A stretch of 63,649 nucleotides of DNA from an uncultured Spirochaetaceae bacterium. GTDB lineage: Bacteria; Spirochaetota; Spirochaetia; Treponematales; Treponemataceae. Location of the stretch: contig CADANN010000030.1 in the NCBI GenBank assembly GCA_902789325.1, forward strand, positions 1 through 63,649, written 5' to 3'. The notes below the pieces were generated by a model, which worked only from the letters and a program-made list of their open reading frames with translations, was not told the origin of the DNA and did no database searches. Position numbers and translations under genes: made by a program. Shown here piece after piece: positions 24,613 through 32,567 of this stretch (position 1 is its first letter; every line of letters begins with the position of its first letter).

Positions 24613-26796
24613 ATGCGCACACCCCTGGTTTTTGCTGGAAGGCTCAAAAAACATTTTTTTAAGACTCTTTTTTTAGCTGGAGTTATAGGCTTTAGTTTAC
24701 CGTGTACATCCTGTTCAGCTGCCACAAAACCAGAAAGTCAGAAAAAGTTTGGAAACGACGCAGATTACTACATTGGGCTCAGGCTTTTAGGCGAAGGCAA
24801 TGAAAACGCCGCCCGCGAAAAGTTTAAGCGCTGCATTAAAAAAGGAAGTGCCCGCTGTGCCGAGCGCAGTGCAGAAGCTCTCTGTACTTTTGGTAATCTT
24901 CAGGAAAAAAATGCTGCTGCAGAAAATCTTTTGAAGCTCTATCCGGGAGAGAATTCTGTTTTAATTGCAGCCCGCCAATTTTCTGCCAGCGATGAAATCA
25001 ATAAATTGATTCAATGTACTTCTGGTCTTGATTTTACCACTGCAAAAAATGAAATCATTCGTCTGCGTCTTGAAGCAATGGCAAAGCGCGGAGACAGTTC
25101 CTACGAGGCAGAAGTTTACCGCTGGTTTACTGAATGCCCTATTTCGACCGAACACTATCAGTTTTACCGCGACACTTATGTTCATCCGGATTTTGATGGC
25201 GCTTATCAGAATCCGGATGCAGCAGCAACACTCAAATATACTCCCGAACAATTTGCCATCAACTATCGTATTGCTTCTTATAAACGAAACTACTCTTATA
25301 CAATGTTGTGCGCCCCAGAGCTGATACAATTTTTTGAAGACGGCTCTCTTTTGCCAGCCCCGCAGCTTATTTCTGACTTTGGGAAAAACTTTCTTTATGG
25401 CAGCATGGATTTTGCAAAAAATGCAATGCACTTTAGAGAGCTGGCTCAAAAATACGCCGGAACTTCAGCTGAATTTTATTTCTGGTTTTACGCAGGCCGT
25501 CTATTTGAAAAAGCCGGAATATACTATCAGCAGACAAAAAACAGTTTTGAGAACGCAATCGCATCAGCACAATCTCCATCTCAAAAAGACAATGCTTTGT
25601 GGTATCTCTTAAACACTTCCCTAAATTTCTCAATTAATTCTATCATCAATTCTATAGGCACATATGCACAGGAATGGAGTGATGCCGAATATTTTGAAGA
25701 TTTTTTTGAACAGCTGGTTACTGCCCTACTTGCTGCCGGCCGCTGGAATGAATTTGGAATAATATACAAAGCGATAGACGGTTATGCTTCTGATTTGACA
25801 ACTGCGCAGTTTGCTTATATTTACGGCCGTCTGATTCAGGAAGGTCTTGCAAACGGAACAAAGCAGGATGAAACTGCTGCCTTTAAGCGTGCCTGCAAGG
25901 GTGGAAGCTCGGTTTATTATAAAATGCTGGCAGCTTATCGTCTTGGACTTGGAAAAGATCCTGTTGAGTTACAGAAAATTCTTTGCGCTCCAACTGGAAT
26001 CCGCGAGGCTACAGCAAAAACTCAGGAAAAACAAATTGATGCCTCTTTTGAAAATCTTTTGATGGGGTATGCTTATTTTGGCTTCCCGGAATTGATTTAT
26101 CCTGAATGGCAGAAAAGTCAGGGAGAAAATCTTTCTACAGAAACAAATTATTATCTTGCAGATTTTCTTGCAAAATGCGCCGATCCGGAAAAGAACGATT
26201 ATTACACACAGTCTTTAAGAATTGCAGCCCGTGCACAGCGAAACGCAGAACATCGAATTACACGAGAGCAGCTTAGTCACGTATATCCGGATTTCTACAG
26301 AGAATATGTTTCAAAATACTGCAGTGAATATAAAATGAATGAAAGTGTTATGTACGCACTGATTCGCAGCGAAAGTTTTTTTGATGCAGACATTATGAGC
26401 TCAGCAGGTGCAGTTGGTCTAACCCAGCTTATGGAACTTACCGCAAGCGATATTGCCCGCCGTTTTAAAATATCTGATTATTCGCTTACTGACCCGGAAA
26501 CAAATATCCGCTTTGGCACCTGGTATCTTGGCAATCTGATTTCCCGCTGCGACAATTCTCCACTTTTGGGCTTTTTCTCATACAATGCAGGAATTACAAG
26601 AGTTCGCCGCTGGCTTCAGAGTTCGCTGATAGAATTCGGTAAGAAAAGCAATATGCCGCTCGATCTTTTCCTTGAGACTATTCCATTTGCAGAAACCCGC
26701 GAATACGGCCGCAAGCTTATATCAGCTACAATAGCCTATGACTGGCTGGATTCACCTGCCCGCTTTGAAGAAACTGTCGAAACACTGTTAAAATAG
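24613..26796 (+). CDS. Soluble lytic murein transglycosylase (SLT domain)
   Basis: A 727-residue exported enzyme. The N-terminus (positive, then TLFLAGVIGFSLPCTSC) looks like a signal peptide with a possible lipobox near LPCTSC. Residues about 50-550 are alpha-helical repeat-like, as in the doughnut domain of Slt70. About 570-700 form the lysozyme-like SLT domain, with ALIRSESFFDADIMSSAGAV (catalytic Glu in RSES), GLTQLME, NIRFGTWYLG and FFSYNAGITRVRRW. It cleaves peptidoglycan to 1,6-anhydro-muropeptides. It begins 11 bp after the LysM protein, so the two are probably co-transcribed and act together on the cell wall. Confidence 0.9.
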   Translation: MRTPLVFAGRLKKHFFKTLFLAGVIGFSLPCTSCSAATKPESQKKFGNDADYYIGLRLLGEGNENAAREKFKRCIKKGSARCAERSAEALCTFGNLQEKNAAAENLLKLYPGENSVLIAARQFSASDEINKLIQCTSGLDFTTAKNEIIRLRLEAMAKRGDSSYEAEVYRWFTECPISTEHYQFYRDTYVHPDFDGAYQNPDAAATLKYTPEQFAINYRIASYKRNYSYTMLCAPELIQFFEDGSLLPAPQLISDFGKNFLYGSMDFAKNAMHFRELAQKYAGTSAEFYFWFYAGRLFEKAGIYYQQTKNSFENAIASAQSPSQKDNALWYLLNTSLNFSINSIINSIGTYAQEWSDAEYFEDFFEQLVTALLAAGRWNEFGIIYKAIDGYASDLTTAQFAYIYGRLIQEGLANGTKQDETAAFKRACKGGSSVYYKMLAAYRLGLGKDPVELQKILCAPTGIREATAKTQEKQIDASFENLLMGYAYFGFPELIYPEWQKSQGENLSTETNYYLADFLAKCADPEKNDYYTQSLRIAARAQRNAEHRITREQLSHVYPDFYREYVSKYCSEYKMNESVMYALIRSESFFDADIMSSAGAVGLTQLMELTASDIARRFKISDYSLTDPETNIRFGTWYLGNLISRCDNSPLLGFFSYNAGITRVRRWLQSSLIEFGKKSNMPLDLFLETIPFAETREYGRKLISATIAYDWLDSPARFEETVETLLK

Positions 26797-26910
26797 GAAA
26801 AATCCTATAACTTTATTTTATTTGTTTTGCCTTGTCGGAACGAGTGTTTTTTATTATCTTTATAGAAGAATATAATTTGGCGTGCCCCGGCCGCCCCTTA
26901 GGAGATAAAT

Positions 26911-27186
26911 ATGATTGAAGATCCAAAATTGCTTGAAACTGTAAAAGAAGCATTGGAAATGTTCCGTCCTCAGCTTCAGGCAGACGGCGGAGACATGGAG
27001 TTTGTCGGAATTGATGATGATTATAAAGTTCATCTTAACTTGACTGGTGCTTGCGGCGGATGCCCAATGGCAGTTATGACTCTTAAGATGGGTATTGAAC
27101 GCTATCTTATTGATGCATGTCCAGAAATCAAAGAAGTTGTACAGGACAATGCACAAAATCTTGATGAAATGGGAATGGGATTCTAA
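26911..27186 (+). CDS. NifU C-terminal domain (Nfu-type) Fe-S protein
   Basis: A 91-residue protein consisting only of the Nfu domain: LETVKEALEMFRPQLQADGG (residues 8-27) and LTGACGGCPMAVMTLKMGIE (about 48-67), with the CxxC pair that holds a [4Fe-4S] cluster between two subunits. It delivers Fe-S clusters to target proteins. Its stop shares bases with the SlyD start (TAATG), so the two genes are translationally coupled. A good SD TTAGGAG lies 8 bases before ATG. The leader holds a short GC-rich sequence, GGCGTGCCCCGGCCGCCCC (26879-26897), like the starts of dispersed repeats elsewhere. Confidence 0.92.
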   Translation: MIEDPKLLETVKEALEMFRPQLQADGGDMEFVGIDDDYKVHLNLTGACGGCPMAVMTLKMGIERYLIDACPEIKEVVQDNAQNLDEMGMGF

Positions 27187-27731
27187 TGAAAATTGAAAAC
27201 GACAAATGGGTAGAAATTCACTACACCCTTAAAAATGATGCAGGTGAACAGCTTGATTCATCTGTTGGCAATGATCCGCTTGGCTACGTTCACGGACGCG
27301 GATATCTTATTTCCGGATTGGAAAGCCTTTTGGAAGGTCACGAACCAGGCGATAAGTTTTCTGCTCATATTGAGCCAAAAGACGGCTACGGTGAATATGA
27401 TGAAAAGCTGATTGTTGAGCTTACACGTGACAAGTTTGAGTTTGACGGCGAGATTCAGGTTGGTATGCCGTTCCAGGTAATGACACCTTCTGGACTTTCA
27501 ATCGTTCACGTTACAAAGGTTGAAGGCGATAAAATCACTATTGATGGAAACCATGAACTTGCAGGAAAAGCATTGAACTTTGACATTGAAGTTGTAAACG
27601 TTCGCGAAGCTACTGAAGAAGAACTCGCTCCAACAAGTGGTGGCTGCGGAGGCGGCTGTGGTGGATGCGGCGGTTGCGGTGGTGGAGACTGCGGCGACTG
27701 TGGAAGTGGTGGTTGCGGCGGATGTAACTAA
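27186..27731 (+). CDS. slyD: FKBP-type peptidyl-prolyl isomerase, SlyD-like, with Cys/Gly-rich tail
   Basis: A 181-residue chaperone/isomerase. The FKBP part has VEIHYTLKNDAGEQLDSS, PLGYVHGRGYLISGLESLLE and AHIEPKDGYGEYDEKLI. The inserted-in-flap region (about residues 70-125) and the final strand with GNHELAGKALNFDIEVVNV follow SlyD. The last 33 residues are almost only Gly and Cys with two Asp (about ten Cys in CGG/CGGC units). E. coli SlyD has a His/Cys-rich nickel-binding tail; here it is Cys-only with no His, which suggests binding of softer metals such as Zn, Cu or Ni through thiolates. The operon with nfu hints at metal or cluster handling. Confidence 0.9.
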   Translation: MKIENDKWVEIHYTLKNDAGEQLDSSVGNDPLGYVHGRGYLISGLESLLEGHEPGDKFSAHIEPKDGYGEYDEKLIVELTRDKFEFDGEIQVGMPFQVMTPSGLSIVHVTKVEGDKITIDGNHELAGKALNFDIEVVNVREATEEELAPTSGGCGGGCGGCGGCGGGDCGDCGSGGCGGCN

Positions 27732-27732
27732 C

Positions 27733-27759
27733 TGTCATCCCGAACTTGTTTCGGGATCT
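27733..27759 (+). repeat. Dispersed palindromic repeat, single copy
   Basis: TGTCATCCCGAACTTG then TTTCGGGATCT, 2 bases after the slyD stop and touching the aroK stop on the other strand. Same family as 11130, 15688 and 17588. Confidence 0.75.
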
Positions 27760-28333
27760 ATTGCAAGGCCCCGAGAAGAGTCTTAAAGTTCTCTTCTATC
27801 GGGGCATTTTTTATGTCCACAACAATATCAGCTAAAGATTCATACTGTTTAAATCGTTCTTTATATTTTTCTAACAGAATCGCACGAATATCATCTAAGG
27901 TAGCTGGATTTTCATTTAAAACATAGGCAGGTGCACCCGCAAAAACCCCAGGACTGACTTCTTGAATTTTAGCCATAATTCTTTCAATAGAAAGTTTAAT
28001 ATCAAGGCGAAGGAAAACAAAAATACCAGCATCGCGGAGCTGCTGTAAAGCCGGCGGATTATCACAAATTCCACCGCCTGTGGAAATCACAATTTTTCGG
28101 TTTCCATTTTTCTGGATAATGCTTTTACAAGCTTCTTCTTCGGCAAGAGTAAATTCTGTAACCCCTTTAGTCTTATATAAAACGCGGGGATCCATTCCTC
28201 TTATGCGAGCAATCTCATCATCAGTATCAAAAAAATCTACACCAAGCTTTTGTGCCAGAAGACGGCCCTGAGTTGTTTTTCCACAATGTTTGCAGCCCAT
28301 AAGAACTACAGAATCTTTCATTTCTTCGCCCAT
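27758..28333 (-). CDS. aroK: Shikimate kinase
   Basis: A 191-residue P-loop kinase. MGCKHCGKTTQGRLLAQKLG (residues 12-31) is the Walker A region, in a shikimate-kinase form with GKTT. DFFDTDDEI (about residues 34-42) is the shikimate/Mg-binding DxD segment. STGGGICDNPP (about residues 84-94) is the conserved GGG shikimate-binding motif. LRLDIKLSIERI and the lid region follow. It phosphorylates shikimate at the 3-OH in chorismate synthesis. ATG 28321 (MKDSVV) is an alternative start four codons in. The gene is convergent with slyD and shares terminator sequence with it. Confidence 0.92.
   Translation of the reverse strand: MGEEMKDSVVLMGCKHCGKTTQGRLLAQKLGVDFFDTDDEIARIRGMDPRVLYKTKGVTEFTLAEEEACKSIIQKNGNRKIVISTGGGICDNPPALQQLRDAGIFVFLRLDIKLSIERIMAKIQEVSPGVFAGAPAYVLNENPATLDDIRAILLEKYKERFKQYESLADIVVDIKNAPIEENFKTLLGALQ
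27768..27812 (+). terminator. Terminator of the nfu-slyD transcript inside the aroK 3' end
   Basis: GCCCCGA (27768-27774) pairs with TCGGGGC (27799-27805), with inner AGAG/CTCT pairing, then ATTTTTT. It overlaps the last codons of aroK on the opposite strand. Confidence 0.65.
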
Positions 28334-28412
28334 AGCGTTTATTATAACATACGAATTGTAAAAATCTAGTGATTGAGGTATTCTTTTATAAGGATATTCC
28401 GAGGAGTTAAAA

Positions 28413-29099
28413 TTGGGTATAGCACTTTGTTTTGTTCCGCTGATTCTGGCGCTTTGTATCTTTACTTTTGGATTTAAGTTGAAAATTACACATCAGCTGA
28501 TTGCTGTGCTGCTGGGACTGCTTGCAGTGCTACCGATTTCTTTTATTCAGTATCTACTGCCCGAAATTCCTGAAATTGGCTTTAATCCAATTTTACATAC
28601 TCTTTTGAAGTCACTTCTGCTTTACGGACTGATAGAGGAGCTTTTTAAGGCTATTATTTTACTTCTTCTGCCAAACAAGAATTACGATGTGCGAAATTTC
28701 CTGCTCCTGGCATTTGTTATGGGACTTGCATTGGGATGTTTTGAATCTGTAGTTTATTATTTTGATCATCTTCAGCTTGCACACAGCAGAGGTGCTACCC
28801 TGCTTTACGGACAGATTGCGCTGCGCATTTTTACTTCAGATATAATTCATATGATGTGTACCGGGCTTGGCGGATTGTTCATTTACAGCTGCAGAAATAA
28901 GCCGAGTCGAGTTTCGTTTTTAATTGTCGCTGTACTGTTGCACGGTATTTATGATTTTTTTGCAGGATTTTCAACTTCGAGCAATTTGCGCTGGTTTTCA
29001 ATTGCAGTAGTTTTCATGGCAATTATTGAATGCCGAGTAAAGTATACATCTTTGACAGCCACAGATGCCGATGTAACAAACCGTGAGAAAGCGCAATAA
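28413..29099 (+). CDS. PrsW-family intramembrane protease-like protein
   Basis: A 228-residue membrane protein with about seven hydrophobic segments. LLYGLIEELFKAIILLLL (about residues 69-86) carries the family EExxK motif. FVMGLALGCFESVVYYF (about residues 99-115) matches the second conserved (FE) helix, and VLLHGIYDFF (about residues 174-183) has the HxxxD motif. These glutamic-type intramembrane proteases cleave membrane-bound regulators such as anti-sigma factors; the target here is unknown. The start is TTG 28413 with SD GAGGAG about 7 bases upstream; no ATG fits as well. It is the last chromosomal gene before the tRNA-fMet. Confidence 0.85.
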   Translation: MGIALCFVPLILALCIFTFGFKLKITHQLIAVLLGLLAVLPISFIQYLLPEIPEIGFNPILHTLLKSLLLYGLIEELFKAIILLLLPNKNYDVRNFLLLAFVMGLALGCFESVVYYFDHLQLAHSRGATLLYGQIALRIFTSDIIHMMCTGLGGLFIYSCRNKPSRVSFLIVAVLLHGIYDFFAGFSTSSNLRWFSIAVVFMAIIECRVKYTSLTATDADVTNREKAQ

Positions 29100-29165
29100 A
29101 CCGCATAAAAAATCAAGAATTTTCAAAAAAAACGTCAAAAAAAGCACATTTTCGCACTCCAACAC

Positions 29166-29194
29166 TTGACAATATTCCCCTAACCCCCTATAAT
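29166..29194 (+). promoter_or_regulatory. Consensus promoter of tRNA-fMet
   Basis: TTGACA (29166-29171), exactly 17 bp, TATAAT (29189-29194): both hexamers match the sigma-70 consensus perfectly. Transcription should start about 29201, just before the mature tRNA end at 29210. Confidence 0.9.
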
Positions 29195-29209
29195 ACCCAA
29201 ACAATACGA

Positions 29210-29282
29210 CGCGGGGTAGAGCAGTTGGCAGCTCGTCGGGCTCATAACCCGGAGGCCGCAGGTTCGAGTCCTGCCCCCGCTA
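29210..29282 (+). tRNA. Initiator tRNA-fMet (anticodon CAT)
   Basis: The cloverleaf is complete: acceptor CGCGGGG/CCCCGC, D-arm GAGC/GCTC, anticodon stem with three G:C pairs (GGG/CCC) around loop CTCATAA, and T-arm GCAGG-TTCGAGT-CCTGC. The unpaired first base (C1 against U72) and the three G:C pairs mark it as the initiator. E. coli has C1/A72, so U72 here is a variant. CCA is not encoded. The 3' half (from 29241) is repeated at 48746, so the present gene is a hybrid rebuilt by the integrated element. Confidence 0.95.
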
Positions 29283-29284
29283 TA
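29241..29284 (+). repeat. attL: 44-bp direct repeat at the left end of the element
   Basis: From CTCATAACCC in the anticodon loop through the 3' end of the tRNA to CTATA, identical base for base to 48746-48789. The sequences diverge on both sides: GGG against CCC before, GCGTG against ACAGA after. Confidence 0.95.
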
Positions 29285-29352
29285 GCGTGATTCAAATTAC
29301 TAATTTAAGTAAACAATTTAAGTAACTTGTTTACGGTCTTAGTGAGGTGAAT

Positions 29353-30690
29353 ATGGCTAAGCCCTATTTAATTTTTAAAGCCCATACTGGGTTTTATTAC
29401 GCTCAAATCCGTCTTGCAGATGGAAGTCTTTCCAACAACAAATCTACTGGCTGTAAAAATCGTGCAGAAGCTGAACGCAAGGTTATGGAATGGATTGTAA
29501 CCGGAAACATTCCTGTACGAGTAAACAGCAAGGACTCCAAAGTTCAGAGCATTGATAAGATCAGACTCTTCAATGATTTGCGAACCGCAGACTTTGATAC
29601 AGAAGATATTGAGACAATCATCAAGATTCTGAAAGAAAGAAACTATCTCTACTCCGCTGTTCCTAAATCTTCAAAGGGAAGTATTCCGATTGAAGACTTC
29701 CTCGAAAACTTCTGGGATTTTGAAAAGTCTCCTTATGTAAGAGAAAAGCTTGGAAAGAAACAGTCTATCCATCGTCAGTATTGTGCAACACTTATGAGCA
29801 GAACTCGCCTTTACTGGATTCCTCGCCTTGCAGGAAAATGTGTCGGTGAAATTACAAGAAACGATGTAGAGGCTTTCTTCTCTAGTGATGAAGCCCAGAA
29901 GCTCGCTCCTAAAACTGTAAACTCAATTATTGAAACAATCACAATTCCTATGAAGTGGGCCTACTATCACGACCTTACACAGAACAATTGCTTTGATGGA
30001 ATTATCAAATGTTCTAATCAGAGTAAAGAACGCAAGATTATTGATATGGAAACTGCAAACCGCTTGATGGAACTTGATTGGGACAATGACGAAGCAAAGA
30101 TTGCAAATGAACTTGCCATGCACACAGGAATGCGAGCCGGAGAAATCCAGGCACTCACAATTGATGATCTTGGTGATGATGAAATCTATGTACGCAAAAG
30201 CTGGTCTAAATACGATGGCTTGAAATGCTGTAAGAATGGCGAAGAACGTTCTGTTCCAATTCCTATTTCCCATCAACTTTATTTGAAACTCAAGATGCTT
30301 GCAGACTTTAATCCCTTTGATAATGGATTCATTTTCTACAGCACAGTACCTGAGAAACCAATGGACAGTAAACAGTTTAATAAATACCTCAAACGTGCAC
30401 TTAAAGACATTGGTTATGAAAACTCAAAAGAAATCTGTTTCCACTCCTGGCGCCACTTCTTCTGTTCACGAATGCTGGATTATGTAAAAGACAAACGTTA
30501 TGTAATGGCTCTCTCTGGCCACAAAACCGAAGCCATGCTTAATCATTATGCTGCACATCTTGAAGATGATAAGGTTGTTGATTTGGCAAGAAACGTTATG
30601 AAGAAAATCTTTATTGACCAGAATGAAGACGAAGAAACAATCAACATGCTGAACAGCAAACTTGAAGAACTGGATAAAGAAATTGCATAA
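29353..30690 (+). CDS. int: Tyrosine recombinase/integrase of the element
   Basis: A 445-residue integrase. An N-terminal arm-binding-like region and a SAM-like core-binding domain (about residues 110-225) are followed by the catalytic domain. Active-site residues visible are Arg in HTGMRAGEIQALTIDDL, the HxxR box in CFHSWRHFFCSRMLD, and LSGHKTEAMLNHYAAH with the nucleophilic Tyr (NHY). It lies 68 bp inside the tRNA attachment site, as expected for a gene that moves with its att. ATG 29353 is preferred over GTG 29347, which overlaps the AGGTG ribosome site. No terminator lies between the tRNA and this gene, so the tRNA promoter may read into it. Confidence 0.95.
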   Translation: MAKPYLIFKAHTGFYYAQIRLADGSLSNNKSTGCKNRAEAERKVMEWIVTGNIPVRVNSKDSKVQSIDKIRLFNDLRTADFDTEDIETIIKILKERNYLYSAVPKSSKGSIPIEDFLENFWDFEKSPYVREKLGKKQSIHRQYCATLMSRTRLYWIPRLAGKCVGEITRNDVEAFFSSDEAQKLAPKTVNSIIETITIPMKWAYYHDLTQNNCFDGIIKCSNQSKERKIIDMETANRLMELDWDNDEAKIANELAMHTGMRAGEIQALTIDDLGDDEIYVRKSWSKYDGLKCCKNGEERSVPIPISHQLYLKLKMLADFNPFDNGFIFYSTVPEKPMDSKQFNKYLKRALKDIGYENSKEICFHSWRHFFCSRMLDYVKDKRYVMALSGHKTEAMLNHYAAHLEDDKVVDLARNVMKKIFIDQNEDEETINMLNSKLEELDKEIA

Positions 30691-30702
30691 GGAGAAGTGA
30701 AA

Positions 30703-31518
30703 ATGGGTATTTTTGGTAAGAAGACTGTAAAAACAAATGATAAAGATAATGCAAAGATTAAGATGGTTGAAGTTTCACAGCTTCGTTTTGACAGAGACTT
30801 CAAGAATGTGTTCCAGCAGGAAAATGACAAGGTTGCTGAGATTGCAAATGATATGAGAACAAATGGATTTGATAAGTCCCGCCCAATTATTGTAACTGAG
30901 GCATATATCATTGTTGATGGACATAGTCGCTTTATGGCGGCTAAGAAGGCCGGACTTGAAAAGGTGCCTGTTATTATCAAAAAGTTTGATAGCCGTGATG
31001 AAACGATTGAGTATGAGTATAAGATGCAGTTGAACTCAAGACGTTTAACAGATGGAGAATATTTCGCCGCCTTCTTAAAGCTCGATGAAATCCGTCGTTC
31101 AAATCCAAACGCTCAAGGCTCTTCTGATGAAGCAATTGGCCGTCAGCTTAATAAGTCTGCCCGCCAGGTCTGCAAGATGCGAGAAATTGCAAAGAAAGCA
31201 GACCCTACCCTTCTTGAAAAGATTCAGAACGGCAGTATATCCATCAATAAGGCACATGAGATGATTAAGGCTGCGGAAGCCAGGAAGAAGGCCGGAGTTG
31301 TAGAAGATGATTCCGAAGAAAAGACTTCTAATACAGGCAAAGGCATCAATTCTGATTCTTTCAAACTTGGGGTCCTTTTCGTTCTGTCAGAGCTGGAAAA
31401 AGGAAAGAAGAAATCACAGATTCTGAAGGATAAGCGAATCGCAAGACTTGAGCTTGGTGAATTGAAGCTTAATGATGAAGAACTTTCAAAAATCTCACAG
31501 AGATTCGGAATAGCTTAA
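30703..31518 (+). CDS. ParB/Spo0J-like nuclease-domain protein (copy 1)
   Basis: A 271-residue protein. Residues about 20-110 form a ParB N-terminal (ParB/sulfiredoxin-fold) domain with VEVSQLRFDRDF, GFDKSRPIIV and the box DGHSRFMAAKKAG. About 135-180 is an HTH-like part (GRQLNKSARQVCKMREIAKK). A Lys-rich C-terminal helix follows. ParB-like proteins on integrative elements may help partition, replication control or regulation; no ParA gene is present. It is paralogous to the protein at 35690. It sits 12 bp after int with SD AGGAG, so they are likely co-transcribed. ATG 30703 fits the SD better than GTG 30697. Confidence 0.85.
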   Translation: MGIFGKKTVKTNDKDNAKIKMVEVSQLRFDRDFKNVFQQENDKVAEIANDMRTNGFDKSRPIIVTEAYIIVDGHSRFMAAKKAGLEKVPVIIKKFDSRDETIEYEYKMQLNSRRLTDGEYFAAFLKLDEIRRSNPNAQGSSDEAIGRQLNKSARQVCKMREIAKKADPTLLEKIQNGSISINKAHEMIKAAEARKKAGVVEDDSEEKTSNTGKGINSDSFKLGVLFVLSELEKGKKKSQILKDKRIARLELGELKLNDEELSKISQRFGIA

Positions 31519-31528
31519 ATGAAGGTAG

Positions 31529-32137
31529 ATGAACATGGAAAAATTGGATTATTCATGGTATAATATAGGCATGGAAGAACGACAGAGATTATTAAAGCAA
31601 GGCTGCATTAATATTTGGATTGATGAAATTGTACCTTGTTTAAAAGACACTGTAACTGGAGAAATGAAAGAAACAGTTGTCTTTAAAATCGAAAGCCGTT
31701 CATATTTGAAGCAATATACAGAACAAAACGGCTGGCAAATTAATTGGATTGAACTTCCTGCTGATGTTGAAGTTTATGAACTGGCTCTGAAAGATACAAA
31801 GGAAATCCAGGGTTTGGTTGCCGTAAAGAATGATGTAAATTCGCGAGCAGCGTTTTTACATTGGGCTTGCACTGCACCACAGAATAACAAACATGACTTT
31901 GGTAAACAAAAGTATTCTGGTGTAGGCGGACATCTGTTTGCAATTGCAGCAGATAAATCTGTTCAATGGGGATATGAAGGAGCCATGCACGGCTTTGCAT
32001 TGAATAAAGAATTGCTTGAACATTACATTGAAACATTTAATGCAGAGTTCTTAGGGATGTTACACGATTATCAATTCTTCATTAATGAGATTAATGCTAA
32101 AAAACTTTTGGAGGTGTATAACTATGAATGGAACTAA
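31529..32137 (+). CDS. GNAT-like protein, possible toxin/effector of a two-gene unit
   Basis: A 202-residue protein. The segment KYSGVGGHLFAIAADKSVQW then GYEGAMHGFALNKELLEHYI (about residues 130-170) resembles the acetyl-CoA-binding loop and following helices of a GNAT fold (GxGxHL in place of the usual QxxGxG/A). The N-terminal part gives beta strands. I recognise this only as GNAT-like; enzyme activity and target are unknown. It overlaps the small gene at 32124 by 14 bp and a terminator follows, so the two form a closed unit like toxin-antitoxin or effector-immunity modules. ATG 31535 is an equally good start (AAGG upstream). Confidence 0.6.
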   Translation: MNMEKLDYSWYNIGMEERQRLLKQGCINIWIDEIVPCLKDTVTGEMKETVVFKIESRSYLKQYTEQNGWQINWIELPADVEVYELALKDTKEIQGLVAVKNDVNSRAAFLHWACTAPQNNKHDFGKQKYSGVGGHLFAIAADKSVQWGYEGAMHGFALNKELLEHYIETFNAEFLGMLHDYQFFINEINAKKLLEVYNYEWN

Positions 32138-32327
32138 AACATTAGAAAGACCAAAATTCTTAGAAGGTGTAGATCTTCCTAACTCATACTATGAAACCCC
32201 AGATCCATATAAAAGTGCACCTTCTTGCAATGTAAATCTTCTTGAACTTTCAAGATATGCTAGAAAGATTGGAAAGAAACTTGTTGAGCTAACAAAGGAA
32301 GAAGTTCAGCAATTCGCCATTGTTTAA
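32124..32327 (+). CDS. Small partner protein of the GNAT-like gene
   Basis: A 67-residue soluble protein starting MNGTKTLERPKFLEGVDLPN and ending in a helical region, CNVNLLELSRYARKIGKKLV, then ELTKEEVQQF. Strong SD TGGAGG, 9 bases before ATG, inside the end of the upstream gene. Its size, tight overlap and shared terminator suggest a dedicated partner (antitoxin or regulator) of the GNAT-like protein, but no DNA-binding motif is clear. Thirteen more codons are open upstream and belong to the overlapping frame. Confidence 0.6.
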   Translation: MNGTKTLERPKFLEGVDLPNSYYETPDPYKSAPSCNVNLLELSRYARKIGKKLVELTKEEVQQFAIV

Positions 32328-32339
32328 TTATTTTACAAG

Positions 32340-32379
32340 AGGCTTTCAGTTTGTTTGATTCAGACTGAAAGCCTTTTTT
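32340..32379 (+). terminator. Rho-independent terminator
   Basis: AGGCTTTCAGT (32340-32350) pairs perfectly with ACTGAAAGCCT (32364-32374), followed by six T. It ends the int-parB-GNAT transcript. Confidence 0.9.
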
Positions 32380-32499
32380 ATTTTCTTTCAAAGTTTTTGT
32401 AATTTTGTATTTTTATGAAATCTTTTAAACGCAAAGTTGCGTTCAGATAATTTCAAATAAAACCTGCAGAATGCTGATGGATGTTATTAAATTTATATA

Positions 32500-32537
32500 G
32501 TGTCGTTGTTTGACACCTTTGTCGTATATACTATAAA
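32500..32537 (+). promoter_or_regulatory. Promoter with overlapping inverted repeat, upstream of the 433-residue gene
   Basis: TTGACA (32510-32515), 16-bp spacer, TATAAA (32532-32537). The -35 lies inside an inverted repeat, GTGTC (32500-32504)/GACAC (32512-32516), and GTATAT/GTATAC pairs flank the -10. It could be a repressor site. Confidence 0.55.
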
Positions 32538-32567
32538 TAATGTATACTTTTATAAGATGGAGAAAAT

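Noticed and set aside
31559..31564. TATAAT inside the GNAT-like gene as an internal promoter
   Set aside because: No -35 at a suitable distance; likely part of the coding sequence.
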